NCBI GenBank assembly: GCA_030068145.1
Contig: JAPJBO010000321.1
Location: 163,801 to 227,800, forward strand
DNA length: 64,000 nt
Origin: Diplonema papillatum
Taxonomy: Eukaryota; Euglenozoa; Diplonemea; Diplonemida; Diplonemidae
Direction of reading: 5' to 3'
Shown here in pieces: positions 48,470 to 62,200 of this stretch (positions are counted from its first letter, which is position 1; the number at the start of each line of letters is the position of its first letter). The notes beneath the pieces are model-generated. The model was not told where the DNA came from and made no database searches. It saw only the letters and a program-made list of their open reading frames with translations. The translations under genes were made by a program, and so were the position numbers.

Positions 48470-48640
48470 ACCGGTACGGGCTACAAGGCAACCCCTGCTC
48501 AACAGTGCTCGCCTGCCTTGATGGCACTTGCACCTTAAAGAACTCAATGCTCAACTTGTAGAACGTGGGGCCCAAGACTACACTCCATGAAGGAATGTAC
48601 TTGGTGTCGGTCACAAACAATCCCGGACATGGCTAGCCAT
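48470..48640 (+). repeat. Element 3' end shared with 31150-31270
   Basis: Blocks in common: GACCGGTACGGGCTA, CCTGCTCAACA, GTAGAACGTGGGG, TGGTGTCGGTC and GGCTAGCCAT. It may be the 3' terminus of the Penelope/USP element. Confidence 0.55.
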
Positions 48641-49026
48641 AACCCATAACGAAAGCGTGCACTAAATATACAACCCATAACCACATAGCCCTTTCTTGCT
48701 CTAAGAGAACCCATTCATGAACGGTCACACGGAGACCCTAAAACCCCGGAATTTCAAGCGAACTTTAACTCTAAAAATAAACGTATATCTTTTTCGCGAT
48801 ACAAAATACATTCCGTTTATTTTTTCACCTTAAAATGGCTGGCGGCACAAAATAATGCTGCCCCGTAATGTAATGCTGGCACACAAAATAAATTCCAAAA
48901 ATAGTCTCGTTTATTTTTCCGGCCTGTGTAAACACAACGGAATCCTGCCAAAAATAAACGAAATTTATCGTCACGCTCCGCAAGCCATTTCCACCAGAGG
49001 GAATTTACTTTTCCCAATAAATGATT
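48641..49026. other. AT-rich tract without genes
   Basis: Repeated AAAATAAACG and CGTTTATTTTT motifs in both orientations. No coding signal. Confidence 0.5.
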
Positions 49027-49210
49027 TTATTCTGCAAAATAAACGCCCGAGACTCAAAAGAAACATCCCCATCATCCAGCAACCGCCCGAGACTCAAAAG
49101 AAACACCTCCAATAAGCGCCCGAGACTCAAAAGAACACCCCCATCATCCAGTAACCACCCGATACTCAAAAGAAATTGTCGATTGTATAAAAATACCCCC
49201 ATCATCCATC
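49027..49210 (+). repeat. Minisatellite (about 35-42 bp units)
   Basis: About four units of CGCCCGAGACTCAAAAGAAA with CCCCATCATCCAG spacers. Confidence 0.8.
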
Positions 49211-50520
49211 CTGCACCTTAACGTCGCTGCTACACTCCATTCCGGCAAGCATCTTTGGCTTTGGCTTTCTCTTTCACTGCGGCATTACGTGGAAAAATAG
49301 CGGTTTGCAGAAACGTGCCGAGAATTTATAACGGAAATGATGAAAACTCCCGGTGCTCAGGCAGTCTATTGCGGAAGTGCGGAAAGATCGATGTTGTAGT
49401 TCACGGTTTACGTAGATTTTTGGGTGGCCATAGATGCTGCTGGCATCGGGAGGTTCGGCCCAGGCAGGGCTGGTTCGGGCACTGTTGTGGCTTTGGTGCT
49501 GGTGGATGAAGGCTGCAGTTGTGTTCTTCATCCTTTGACTGGCGGATATCTCCGCCGCTTCGTCTCTTACGCTTGGGGTTGTAGCACTGTGCTGCCTTCG
49601 ACTCAAGCTTTGCAGGCTGTGGTTGACCGTCACGTTTCTGGACTCGGAGCGGCTTTTTTCTTTCCCGTTTTCACATTGCTTCCATAAGGGTTTGCTTCGG
49701 TGTGTCGAGTGACAAGTGAAGTTTTGTGGATCACATTACTGCCACGACGGTGCTATGGCACTACGATCGAACAGACAGCCGAGGGTAGGCAGTCGAAACA
49801 GTTTATCGGAGCTCGCCGGAGTCGAAGCATCAGGTGAAGGAGTCAAACTCAAGTTTATCATGACTAAGTTCATCAAAATTGACGAAGAAGAAGGTGCGAG
49901 ACGAGGGGGAGGTGGAAGGCGTCAGTACAAGCAATCACTAAAAACCTGGGCTGACGAGTTGGTAAAGAAGCTGGGAATGACAGAAATTCGTTGGTTTAGC
50001 GCGACGAGGGCATCCTGCAGGAGAAGCCGTAGCTGGGGAAGCGCAAGCCTGCAGCGTGTTCGAGTATGGGAGGCAAGCATATACAGTTCGGAAGACAGCA
50101 ACAAGCAAGTAGTAAGAGCACTTTAATGAGCAGCAAAGCTTCAGTCTATGCTGCCAGCCTCAGAGTTGAGTCGGGAAGGATACAATACTCCTTGAGTGGG
50201 CATACAAAGCGCATGATTGCGGAAAATGACACAGAAAAAGTCTAGAAAAAGAGCATGCGACCCAAAACTTGACAGCACCTTGCCGTGCCGTTGCTGGGGA
50301 TGAGAATCCGCAGGCGATGTCAACGGCATCGTGCAAAAGAGGGAGAAGGCATCAGCCGCAGCTGCGGTGGTCAATGCATCAGAGATTGCTGACAATACTT
50401 AGCGGGCTGTTCGACATGAAAGACCATGCACCAGCTGAATCTGGCCGCCGATGTCAATTTCTACAAGAAATGGCATGTCGAACATTGACTAGTTCATGAT
50501 TCCAACAAGAAAAACGGGAA
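49211..50520. other. No gene recognised
   Basis: Short frames at 49255-49687 and 49716-50126 (the latter 136 codons, basic) show no recognised domain or repeat relationship in this window. Confidence 0.4.
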
Positions 50521-50650
50521 GAAAAAAACGATCGTTTTTTGAAAACGATAAGAACGATGATATTTCACTTTCGAAAACGATCGTTTTTTTTTAACTATCG
50601 TTTTCATTCCGTGATAAAATACAATAAACGATTTGTATCACAACCGCGGA
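50521..50650. repeat. Palindromic AACGATCGTT cluster and right end of a TIR element
   Basis: AAAACGATCGTTTT-type palindromes occur at about 50525 and 50575. At 50615-50645 the sequence ACAATAAACGATTTGTATCA then CAACCGCGG matches the right end of the TIR element at 36950. Confidence 0.6.
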
Positions 50651-50814
50651 ACATGCTCAAAAATCGCTGAGTACAATGCCTGCACAATTTACTGGGCAAA
50701 ATTTGTCAACAATTTGAAAAATGCACTTTGGGGCCTTTGGGGGCCTTTAGGTCCTCAAAATGATTTAAATTTGTTGCCCCGAACGACAGGCACCGCTCCT
50801 GCACCCGAGTTTAG

Positions 50815-51890
50815 CCTTCGATGATTGGAAGCCGCATCGGAAACAGTGGGTCAACCCTCCCGGAATTCTGAATTCGTGCACCCGGTTGAAAGGAGTGTCC
50901 ACTTCGGAGTCCACGTTCACTTATGTGGGGTGTTGTAGAGTTAAGGAGGAACCGAAAGATGGTACCCACATTCCAACTCGTCTCGGGAAAGGTCAGTCGA
51001 CGACCGTATATGCAGGTGGGTGGAGGCCCTGGGACTGCGAAGGCGTGACCACCAGATAAGGAGGACTCTCTATCTTGCGTTATCTCTGTCCCAGTCGCCA
51101 TAGCAACCTTATCCTCGGCCGAGCATCATCCTGCAACCCTGCTTTCAGGATGGCCAATGTGCCTCTCATTTTGGTTATCAACCTTACTGGATTGCCGTCT
51201 TCGACCTTTACTGCCCCTGGTCCTGGTGGTTAGGGTTAGCATGCAAAGAGCTTGTGGCGATAATCTGCATCTGCTCTCTTTCGTGACCTCTTCGTGCTAC
51301 CTCTCTTCGTCACTGGTACCTTATCTTGCACCTCTGCCCACCACGTCTCTGTCTTCGATGATGGCGAGTCCTTACACCGCTGCTTTCGTTGCAGCGGCCG
51401 TCCCAGTGTCGTTGTTCTCGATGGCGGTGTTGGTGCCGGCTTCCCTTGTGGCGCTTTGGGCCGATGGTCGCAGCTTGCGTCTCGACTTCGGTGTCGCTTC
51501 GTCCCCTGGGGCGCACGTCCAATCCCCCAGACCTCATCATTGAAGGCGTGCTTGTTCGTCCCCAGCTGCGACTCGAGCACGAGCATCGTCTCTGTACCCG
51601 CACGACTGCTGGTGGAACGGTTCCTCCTCTCCTTGCCGCAGCGGTTCCTGTTGCTACCTGTGTCAAACCGTGTCAACCTGTACCTCTTCCTTCTCAGCCT
51701 CTATCTTCGTCTTCGGGGCATAGCCAAACACAAAGCAAGGTAGGGCCGTAGTAGCGTAGCCCCCCCGCCTTCGCCAAGGCCGGCTGCAGGGAAAGTGGTC
51801 GCCACAAAGGAAATACCCCGAAACTTCCCGAGTTTCCCCGAAACTCCCCGATACTCCCCGATATTTTCGTCTGGACCAGGTGGGGGCCCA
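50815..51890 (-). pseudogene. Repeat Z, copy 2 (decayed LINE-type, uninterrupted)
   Basis: Same block order as the two parts of copy 1, without the inserted TIR element. On the minus strand RAGTETMLVLESQLG matches the LINE ORF2 C-terminal block. The right edge (CCCCGAAACTCCCCGA and CTGGACCAGGTGG) matches that of copy 1. No intact frame. Confidence 0.7.
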
Positions 51891-53171
51891 TTGGGAATTG
51901 TGCCGAATTTGTACCGAGACCAGAGTTCAAAAACCGGGGCCTGCAAATCGACTCTCAGCATGCAAGAACGAGTCGCAGGGGTTCCTAGAGGGGGTCTGCT
52001 GTGTGCACAAATGCAAAACCTTTAAAAACACAGACAACAGAGGATGAAAATCTGCGCCGAGCTCTTGAGTTGTCAAGGATGCAACGGTGAAGGCAACCCA
52101 GTCAGTACACAGCAACCAATTTCTTAGTCTGTCAGACAAGATACCTTCTCTCTGATACAGCACATGCAGGAAGATTCGAGCTGGCACCGTGTCTGCAATT
52201 CAATTGAAGGCAACCGAGACAGACATTTACAATTCGCATCCATTCTCGCCAAAGAATAAACTGAATGTTAGGTTGATATTCATTCGACGAAAGTCCCGAC
52301 TACTGTGTTCGACTGCTTGAGCGACGCAATGTATCCAGCACAAAATCGGCTGCACAGTCAGTAAAACTACAAGTTTGTCGTGGTAGTTTTATGAAACGAA
52401 CGTCTTTGATCGCAATGCAAAAAGAAAAAAGAGTGTCCTGTGGAACACACCTGAAGCCAAAAATCTTATTCTAACACTCTAAAAGCCGAATATCCAATTC
52501 TAGCACTTCTACAGCCGAAAATCCAATTACGTTGGACCGGAAATATGTTGGACTGGACAAAAGTTGGACCGCGCGACGACCAAAACAGCTGGACCATTTT
52601 GTCCGGTCCAACATATTTCAGCCCAGGCACATATCCAGGTTGGGCCGATGGGCATGAGGTAAAAAAAAATGTCCCTTGACAAATCTGACTTGCCACCTCC
52701 TCGCGGTGTCCCCTGGAAACGTGTTTTTCGAAACGCGGCCAAGGCAAACAGTACCTTTGCTGTATGTGAAAGCCCCTTGCTTCGTATCTGGCGTCCGGAC
52801 TGCGCACCTACCCTTCCCAGGCGTAAAAGATCCTGCCCCAAGCTGCCCAGCAGGAACGGGGGGGGGCGGTGCAAAGAGGCACCTTCCAGGTGAGCCTTGC
52901 CAAGTTTGACTCCCTTGTGGCCCTCTCATCGTGAAGGCGGGGTAAATTCGGGATGGTTACCACTCCTCCGGATTTTTGAATTAGTTGGCCCCAGTCTGAG
53001 TGACAGGTGGCGGCTCGTGGCTGAGCCGCGGCCTTTCCAGGCCCTTAGCCGACTCTCCTTTCGTTTTTCTGACCCTGGTGTTGTGGGGCAGGTGCAAAGA
53101 TGGTATAATACAAGGGTCAAATAATTAAATACAAATTCAATAATAAACATACGCCTATATTAAGCCTATAC
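51891..53171. other. No gene recognised; one hairpin
   Basis: An inverted repeat at about 52545-52620 (AATATGTTGGACTGGACAAAA against TTTGTCCGGTCCAACATATT) could fold into a 20-bp stem. Frames at 52466-52929 show no domain. Confidence 0.45.
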
Positions 53172-53303
53172 CTTCGGAAAAGTTGACTCACAGCAAGGCC
53201 CCTCAAGACCAGTCCCTTCGGAAAAGTTGACTCACAGCAAGGCCTTTCAAGACCAGTCCCTTCGGAAAAGTTGACTCACAGCACGGCCTCTCAAGACCAG
53301 TCC
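53172..53303 (-). repeat. 44-bp satellite, three inverted copies
   Basis: Reverse complement of the main array unit (CCTTCGGAAAAGTTGACTCA). The following 0.67 kb separates it from the direct array. Confidence 0.9.
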
Positions 53304-53968
53304 CGGTCAAAAACTGCGCCTGTCAGTGGTGTGGTTGTGCCTTTTGCTGTTTGTGATGATGAACCGAAAAAAACACGGAGAACCGACCAGGCACCTGGTA
53401 GACGTCTGGAAACAGTACGGCGGTGCAATGTTTTTCCCAGGAGACTTGCTCCCAAGAGACTTTCCTTCACTCCAAGCGCCGATTCGCAAAACGACATGGC
53501 CGCTTGGTGAAGGAACTTCTCTTTGGGTGTAAGATCTTCCCCGCAGGTGGATGCGGAGGAAGAGGGTTCTTCTCGTATCCCACGAGAAAATTGAAAAGGA
53601 ACTAGCCCAATACACCCCTAGCCCCATTTGTTTCCCGTACGATGCTCCCAGTTAAAAAAAAAAAAGTCCCTGAACGCGCTCGGGGTGCAGGGGTTTATAT
53701 AGCTTTTCCTCCTCTGTAGAAAAGTCCTTTTCGCCCTCGGGGATTAGAATTGGTAGTCAAGTGGCAAGCACTACCAGCCCAACACAACCCAACCTCAGTG
53801 TTGGTAATAAGAATCAGACACAATGGTTAGCTGATTTGTAAGAGAGGGGGGGTCTGGGGGGCAGCGCCCCCCAGCACACGGTACGGCGAAGAAATCCCGC
53901 GCAAGTCAACTATATGGAATCCAATTTTAATTAGAATCGGTAGTCAACGTCTGATGCCAAATCCCAAA
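53304..53968. other. Spacer between oppositely oriented satellite arrays
   Basis: Non-satellite sequence with frames of 60-106 codons on both strands and no recognised domain. An A-tract lies at 53653. Confidence 0.4.
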
Positions 53969-55881
53969 GCTGTGAGTCAACTTTTCCGAAGGGACTGGTC
54001 TTGAGAGGTGTTGCTGTGAGTCAACTTTTCCGAAGGAACTGGTCTTGAGAGGCCTTGCTGTGAGTCAACTTTTCCGAAGGGACTGGTCTTGAGAGGCCTT
54101 GCTGTGAGTCAACTTTTCCGAAGGGACTGGTCTTGAGAGGCCTTGCTGTGAGTCAACTTTTCCGAAGGGACTGGTCTTGAGAGGCCTTGCTGTGAGTCAA
54201 CTTTTCCGAAGGGACTGGTCTTGAGAGGCGTTGCTGTGAGTCAACTTTTCCGAAGGGACTGGTCTTGAGAGGCCTTGCTGTGAGTCAACTTTTCCGAAGG
54301 GACTGGTCTTGAGAGGCCTTGCTGTGAGTCAACTTTTCCGAAGGGACTGGTCTTGAGAGGCCTTGCTGTGAGTCAACTTTTCCGAAGGGACTGGTCTTGA
54401 GAGGCCTTGCTGTGAGTCAACTTTTCCGAAGGGACTGGTCTTGAGAGGCCTTGCTGTGAGTCAACTTTTCCGAAGGGACTGGTCTTGAGAGGCCTTGCTG
54501 TGAGTCAACTTTTCCGAAGGGACTGGTCTTGAGAGGCCTTGCTGTGAGTCAACTTTTCCGAAGGGACTGGTCTTGAGAGGCCTTGCTGTGAGTCAACTTT
54601 TCCGAAGGGACTGGTCTTGAGAGGCGTTGCTGTGAGTCAACTTTTCCGAAGGGACTGGTCTTGAGAGGCGTTGCTGTGCGAAGGGACTGGTCTTGAGAGG
54701 CCTTGCTGTGAGTCAACTTTTCCGAAGGGACTGGTCTTGAGAGGCGTTGCTGTGCGAAGGGACTGGTCTTGAGAGGCCTTGCTGTGAGTCAACTTTTCCG
54801 AAGGGACTGGTCTTGAGAGGCCTTGCTGTGAGTCAACTTTTGCGAAGGGACTGGTCTTGAGAGGCGTTGCTGTGAGTCAACTTTTCCGAAGGGACTGGTC
54901 TTGAGAGGCCTTGCTGTGAGTCAACTTTTCCGAAGGGACTGGTCTTGAGAGGCCTTGCTGTGAGTGAACTTTTCCGAAGGGACTGGTCTTGAGAGGCGTT
55001 GCTGTGCGAAGGGACTGGTCTTGAGAGGCCTTGCTGTGAGTCAACTTTTCGAAGGGACTGGTCTTGAGAGGCCGTGCTGTGAGTCAACTTTTCCGAAGGG
55101 ACTGGTCTTGAGAGGCCTTGCTGTGAGTCAACTTTTCCGAAGGGACTGGTCTTGAGAGGCCTTGCTGTGAGTCAACTTTTCCGAAGGGACTGGTCTTGAG
55201 AGGCCTTGCTGTGAGTCAACTTTTCCGAAGGGACTGGTCTTGAGAGGCCTTGCTGTGAGTCAACTTTTCCGAAGGGACTGGTCTTGAGAGGCGTTGCTGT
55301 GCGAAGGGACTGGTCTTGAGAGGCCTTGCTGTGAGTCAACTTTTCCGAAGGGACTGGTCTTGAGAGGCGTTGCTGTGCGAAGGGACTGGTCTTGAGAGGC
55401 CTTGCTGTGAGTCAACTTTTCCGAAGGGACTGGTCTTGAGAGGCCTTGCTGTGAGTCAACTTTTCCGAAGGGACTGGTCTTGAGAGGCCTTGCTGTGAGT
55501 CAACTTTTCCGAAGGGACTGGTCTTGAGAGGCCTTGCTGTGAGTCAACTTTTCCGAAGGGACTGGTCTTGAGAGGCCTTGCTGTGAGTCAACTTTTCCGA
55601 AGGGACTGGTCTTGAGAGGCGTTGCTGTGCGAAGGGACTGGTCTTGAGAGGCGTTGCTGTGAGTCAACTTTTCCGAAGGGACTGGTCTTGAGAGGCCGTG
55701 CTGTGAGTCAACTTTTCCGAAGGGACTGGTCTTGAGAGGCGTTGCTGTGAGTCAACTTTTCCGAAGGGACTGGTCTTGAGAGGCCTTGCTGTGAGTGAAC
55801 TTTTCCGAAGGGACTGGTCTTGAGAGGCGTTGCTGTGCGAAGGGACTGGTCTTGAGAGGCCTTGCTGTGAGTCAACTTTTC
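53969..55881 (+). repeat. 44-bp satellite array, about 43-45 units
   Basis: Highly homogeneous 44-bp units containing GTCAACTTTTCCGAAGGGAC. About eight units lack the same 12 bp (AGTCAACTTTTC), giving 32-bp variants dispersed among full units, evidence of unequal exchange or conversion. Confidence 0.95.
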
Positions 55882-56215
55882 CCCGCAAACCCGCCCGCCC
55901 GCAAACCCGCAAACCCGCACTCGGTGGCCCTGCGGGCCCCCTCGTGCAGTTGATGGATTCTTAGTGCTTCGATGTGGGCCTTCTTGTCCAGGCTCGGCCT
56001 CTTGTGTGAAGAGGCCGACTCGAAAGAAAACAGGATTCAGCACACACAACGCAAACAGGAACTAGAAGAAGAAAAGAAATTCACAAGATTGTTCGGGTCG
56101 GAGTTGTGCTTGAAAAATCTGGTGTTCGAGAGTTCGTGTGGAAGCAGTCAAGGTATGTGAAGTTACGAGTCAGCGATAAGGTTCTGACAGAGCTATGGGT
56201 ACATATTTTTGTTGA

Positions 56216-59200
56216 TATTTTGACCGATGCATCCAACGAAACCGTCACAGGAATTCGAAGCTCCTACGAACGACGTGCCCGTCGGCCTTCAAGGCCCAGT
56301 ACATACGGGACGCGGTGGAAGCTCCCGACGTCGAGGGAGCCATAGCAGCCACGACGGAGTTCGTTAACCTGCTCCTGTCGGGGAGGGGCCCTGAGCTGGC
56401 GAGAGGCGACATGGCGGGGGCTACCCTCATCGCGCTAAGGAAGAAGGAAAAAGACGTCAGACCGATCGCGGTAGGGGAAGTGTGGAGGAGGCTCGCATCA
56501 AAAAGCGCGTGCGCCGCCGTTAAGTCCGAGGCCGAGGAATACCTGGTCAAAGACAACCAAGTGGGCGTAGCGGTGCCCGGAGGCCTGGAGGCAGCCGTCC
56601 AGGTTGTCAGAAGCTACGCGTTCCGCAACGAAGGCAAGTCAAACAAAGTCATGATCAAAGTGGACCTCAAAAACGCGTTTAATTCCGTCCACAGATCGGC
56701 CATCCTGAGGGAGACGAAGTCAGCGTTCCCCGAACTCCTGCCGTGGGTGAAGTGGTGCTACGCAGGGAAGTCCAACTTGTACATGAGGGGAAAAATCATG
56801 TCATCGGAAGAGGGGGCTCAACAAGGCGACCCCATGGGTCCTCTACTCTTCTCCCTAGCGATTGCCCCCATTGTCAGAAAGGTCCGAGCGGAAACAGGGT
56901 TAGACATGAGTCTGTTTTACCTGGACGACGGGTTCCTGGCGGGGAACAAGGACGAAGTGATGCGAGCACTCGAGTTGTTCGAGAGGGAGTGCGCCAAGAT
57001 TGGCCTCGAGGTAAACCGCGGAAAGTGCGAGCTTATCCTCCTGGATGCATCCCTAGACCGCAGGCCCGAGGCATGGGGGTTCCCGAAGGACACAGTAGTC
57101 TTGGTGGGCCCGAACTTTAGCTTCCTGGGAGCACCAATAGGAAACGACGCATTCTGCGCAGAGTTCTTGAAGGCAAAGGTCGACAAGCTCCGGGAGACCT
57201 TCAGGATGCTCAAGCTGATGGATGACAAGCAAGCGGCATACCTGCTGCTGCGATACTGCACCTCATACGGAAAGATGGTGTACTATATGCGGGCCGTCCC
57301 GGGAAGGAAGGTCAGACAAGAACTCCGCCGGTTCGACGACATGGTCCACGACGCAATGCAAGCGATAAGCAGCAGCAGATTGTCAGCTCAGGCTTGGTCG
57401 CAGGCCAAGCTGGCAATTCGGTATGGCGGGTTGGGGCTCAGGAGCACCGCAGAACACCATGCGGCAGCGACGCTGGCGTCGATCTCAGCTTGGGAGGAGC
57501 TGGCGAAGAAGTTGGACCACCGATATCGGGTCGAGGCGAGGGCTTGGAGGAAAGCGGCCAAGTCATTTAACGAGGCAGTCGGCAGCGACGATGTTAGCCC
57601 GGAGGGCCCGAGAGGAGTCCTCGTCCAGCGCCTTCTGTCAGCCGCTATTGAGGAGAGGCAGCTGAGGGAACTCAGGAAGGACGTGGATGACAACCCAAGG
57701 GAGAAAGCACGCCTCCTGACGATTACCCTCCCGCATGCCGGCTCGTGGCTGACGGCCGTCCCCTACACAGGAAAGGACATGGAGCCTCAAGAGTTCGAAG
57801 TAGCAGTCAAGATGTGGCTGGGCTCGGCGGTATTTGAGGCGGGCCAGACATGCGAGGTGTGCAAAAAAGACGGCCTTGACAGGCTCGGCCACCATGCGTT
57901 GAGCTGCCGCCACGGTGGGGACTGGACAGCAAAGCATCATGCGGTGAGGGACGAGCTGTACATGGCGTGCTTGGACGCGGCCCTGGAGCCGAAGAAGGAG
58001 GAGAAGGGCACAGTGGGCACAAAGCCAGGGATAATCCCGGGGGACGTTTCCCTCCCGCGAGGAGTGAACGAGCGGCGCCCCAGATCCATCGACGTCACAA
58101 TCGTCAATCCCCAAAGCGCATCCATCTGCCAGGAAGCGGCAATCTCACAAGGGTACGCGGCCAGGAAGGGGGAGGCGACCAAGTACACAAAGTACGCGGA
58201 GGAGCTGCAGAAGAACAACCGGCGCTTCACGGCGTTTGCCCTCGAGTCCATGGGCGGCTTCGGAGCAGAGGCCCGGAGCTTCCTCTGGAGAGTGGCTGCC
58301 GAAGCAGCTGACCGGGCCAGGAGAAACAAAGCAGAGGTTTTCCGCGACTACGCAGAAAGGATCTCCATACAGGTGGTCAAAGGGGCAGCCAGGGCAGCGA
58401 TCCGCAGAGGGACAATAACAGACAGGAACTCCATCGGAGTGGAACCCGGAAACATCAGGGAAAAGCCAGTGGAGTACGTTTCGCTGGATGTGGAGATTTG
58501 GCAAGAGGAGTGTGAGGCCCTGGGCAAGGCGGTTCAGCAGAAAGCCAGGGAAGACGCGGAGAGAAAGACGAGTAGGTCTGGTCAGGGGACAGGACGGACA
58601 CTGCCCCCGATTTGGCCGCCGCCAGATCCAGCATCACCGACACCAACACCGCGATCGACAGGCATGGATGAAGAAGGGTCGAAGGCCACACATGGTACAA
58701 AGGTCCATGACGCCCCGGCAGACGCCTCAGCAGTACGCGACGCACCGGAATGGGTGCACCCCAACCGCACAGAGAGAGAGATGCCGCCCGATCCTCCCCT
58801 CATGTCCGAACTCTCGCTGTCGGGGGACACACACATGAGGGGGCAGAGTCAGGACGCCTCGCCAAGATCGACAGCAGCCCCCGCATCACCGGGAGAAGGA
58901 CTCGCCGACAGCACTGCTCAGGCTGAGCTCGCCCCCTCCCTCGGTACAGGGGCCCCAACAACGGATGACTCTCACATGAGGGGGCAGGGCCAAGGCGCCC
59001 CGGCCGAGGCATTAACAGCCCCTGCAGAAACGGAGGGGGGCCACGCAGGTGCCACAGAGAGACCGAAGGCTCCGCTGGCTTCACCACCCAGGGCCGAGCC
59101 TCCTGTGGGAGACACGCACCAGGGGACACAAGGTCAGGAAGCCACCACGGTCGGGAAGGAAGGCCCCACAGCGCCGAGAGGCCACACCCTCCAAGGGAGG

Positions 59201-62200
59201 CCAAGCAGCCAGGGGCATGCCGACCCCCCACCCGTTCCGATGGCAACAGATGAGACCGAGGGCGAGTCTTCCGGGGAAGGACAGGCAGTCCAGCGAAGGG
59301 GTGACCCCGGAAGATACCTCAAGAAGCTTCAGCAGATCAAAAGCATGCCGATGCGGAGAAGAAGAGCGGAGAGGTGGGCAAAAAGCCGGGAAAGCACAGC
59401 ACAGCGGGGGAGCGACGCCCTCCCAACTCCATCAGATCCGCCCCGGAGCTTCATTCAGGAGGAAAAGCGCACAATGTCGGTGACGCAGTACTTGCAAGCG
59501 GTGTCGCCGGCGAGAGCGGCCGGGGGCCCCGTCGCCCCCCCCGCCTCCCCGACAGCTCCAGCTAAGGCCGCTCCTCCGACAGCCGCCCAGGCAACAGCGA
59601 TACCACCAAAGGATGCGGCGGGAGAGCAAATGCCACCGGCTGCCCGTCAGGGGCCCGGGAGTGACACAGCAGCGGGAGAGCAGCCGTCGATGCAGAAATC
59701 GACAGCAGACAACGTCCCAGGCACGCCTGGAGGCGATCGAAGCCCCCGGCCGCTCGGGCAGACAGGGCGGACTCCCAGCCCAGAGGCACGGTCCGAAAAC
59801 GAGGGGCGGGGCAAAGTGGGCCGGCCAAGGCTAGAGGACGCACATCTGCAAACCCGGGTAGGGGTCGGGAAAGCAGTCGAGGGATGGTCGGCAGAAGAGG
59901 TACTGAAAGCTATGCAAGCAGAGGTCTTCGAGACACCGGACGACATCCCGCCCCCCCGGCCTTCTCTGTCACACACTCCAGACACTGAGCGACACACTCC
60001 AGTCTCTGACGGACTCACCGGCGCCAACAACACACCACACATGGCAGCAGGGGACACCCGATCAGCGACCCTCCCACCAACAGGCGCCCGAACAGCGGAA
60101 GGCTCGGGTCCGCATGTCTCTCTTAAAGCCGGGGAGCCAGACGGTGCAGCAACACTCCACCAATTCAATCGGCCATCGGATACGGCTGCCGACAGAGTTG
60201 CGCGACACCTGGAAGCCAGAGGCACAGGCTATTCCTCCAGCTCCCAGGACACAGTGACACTGATGCAAGCCCCGTTCGAAGGGGAAGGGCGTGACTGCTC
60301 CTCCAGCTTGAAGCCCGTGCCCAAGGTCTCCCCAACACCCCATCCTCCAAGCGCCGCTAAACAACCACACATGGCAGCTGGAAGGGGAATGTTGATGGGA
60401 GCGACACCCGAGGCGGAAAAGACAGGGACAGAAGCGCAAGTGGGAGGCGAAGCACCACAGCAAAAGACGGGAGCAGTCGCAGGAGGAGGGAGAACGGGCC
60501 GATCGAAAACAGAGGGCACAACAGAAGAGAGGCAGATTCGTTCATACACGCGCGATTCGACAGGACTGCCACACGACCCCCAAGGCCAGTCATGGTCGCC
60601 AGAACCGGACGAAGGCATACGGCACCCAGGGACCGGAGGGTCGGAAAAAGGAGGCACCCCCAGCAGCTCCCAGGAAACTGTGGACATCATGCGAACCCTG
60701 TTGGAGGTGGAACGGCCAGAATGCGTCCCCGTCCAAGAACATGAAACCGTGACCCCCCCAGCACACTCCCTCCCCAGCGCCGCAAATCAACCACACATGG
60801 CAGCTGAGAAGGGGATGGCAAAGGGGGAAGCGGCTGCAACCGAGGAGGCAGAAGCAGACAATCCACGGACGAGCAGGAAGTCCCCGCAAAGCACGACAGG
60901 CGAGACAGCAAGCGAAAATCCCAGAACCCCGGGTGCCGGCTTGGCTTCACACAAAGCGAGCAACATTGCCGACCTCCCAGGAACGGGGCGGAACCGCGTG
61001 AGGAAAGAATCCCTGGCCGCTCTCGACTCTGAGCTGCCAAGCTCGGAGGAAGTTGGAGACCCTCACCGGCTCGGAGATAAGACGATCGCAAAACCGGGTG
61101 CAAAGGGCCGATCAGGCATCAAGACCACGAACTCGTGCTACCTGCAGGCGGCGTTGAACCTTTTTGCGGTCACCAACATGGCGCAGCAGATAGCCATCTT
61201 CCAGCAGTGCGGCACACACGAGAAGGGAGAACTAACTGCAGAGGTCCACAAGTGGGTGACAGGCGGCCGTTCAGAGGCGGTGCTGCGGTCTGTACTGGCG
61301 AAAGTCAGAGGCCCATTCGGTGACGGTCGACAACACGACGTGGGAGAGGTCCTGCGGACAGTGGCCTCAGCGATCCTAGAAGAGAACACGGCTCACCGAG
61401 CCTGCAGCTCCAATTGGGCGGACCGAATTGCAGGCCTGCGTCACAGGTACTCGGTCGAAGTTAAGTGTGGGAAGTGCCAGTATGGCCACATGGCTCAAGA
61501 GGACCTGGACATAACCATCCTCCCCGTAGGAGCTGGCTCGGTGCAGAGGTGTCTCGACGAAGCTTTCGCGTGGTCCTCGGCAGGGGCGGACTACAGATGC
61601 GAGAACTGCGGGGTCAGGGGGCAGACCCAGACTAAGCCCTCCTTTAGCCAGGCCGGCACAGCGGTGATCATTCAGCTACAAAGGGCGCGCCCTTTCGACT
61701 GCACAGACAGGAGAGCAGTGCCCACAGATACCACAATAACTTTGCCAGGCCTGGGCAGACAGCTGGAACTCACAGCGGTGGTATCGCACACAGGGGGGAA
61801 CAACGCGGGCCATTACAGGGTGCACGCGTACAACGAACACGCCGAGAGGGAGCAGAGGTGGACGATTCTTGATGGTGAGCATGCCAGTTTTTCGTCCGTG
61901 CCGAGGTTCGAGGGGACGGACACCTTTCTTTTAGTATACCAGCCGGCCCCTGAGCAGCCCGAGACCTCGAAGGACACAGAGAGGAGAGATGGCACGCCGT
62001 CGACGGTGGATGGGCCCGAGCCGGCTGGCAACAGGCCCGGAGTCAAGGGGCCAAGCCCGGAGGAACTCCTCGCGAGGTTCGTGGAGGCAACGAGGAGAAG
62101 GGTGGCAGACAGAGCCTCACAAGGCAGGAGGCACGAAGCCGAGGCAGCCGGGGACATCGAAAGGGATTCACTGAGCTCGGAGTCGGGCGAGCCCAACTCC

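Noticed and set aside
53969-55881. CRISPR-like array
   Set aside because: The units are contiguous 44-bp copies with no unique spacers, in eukaryotic DNA. It is a satellite.
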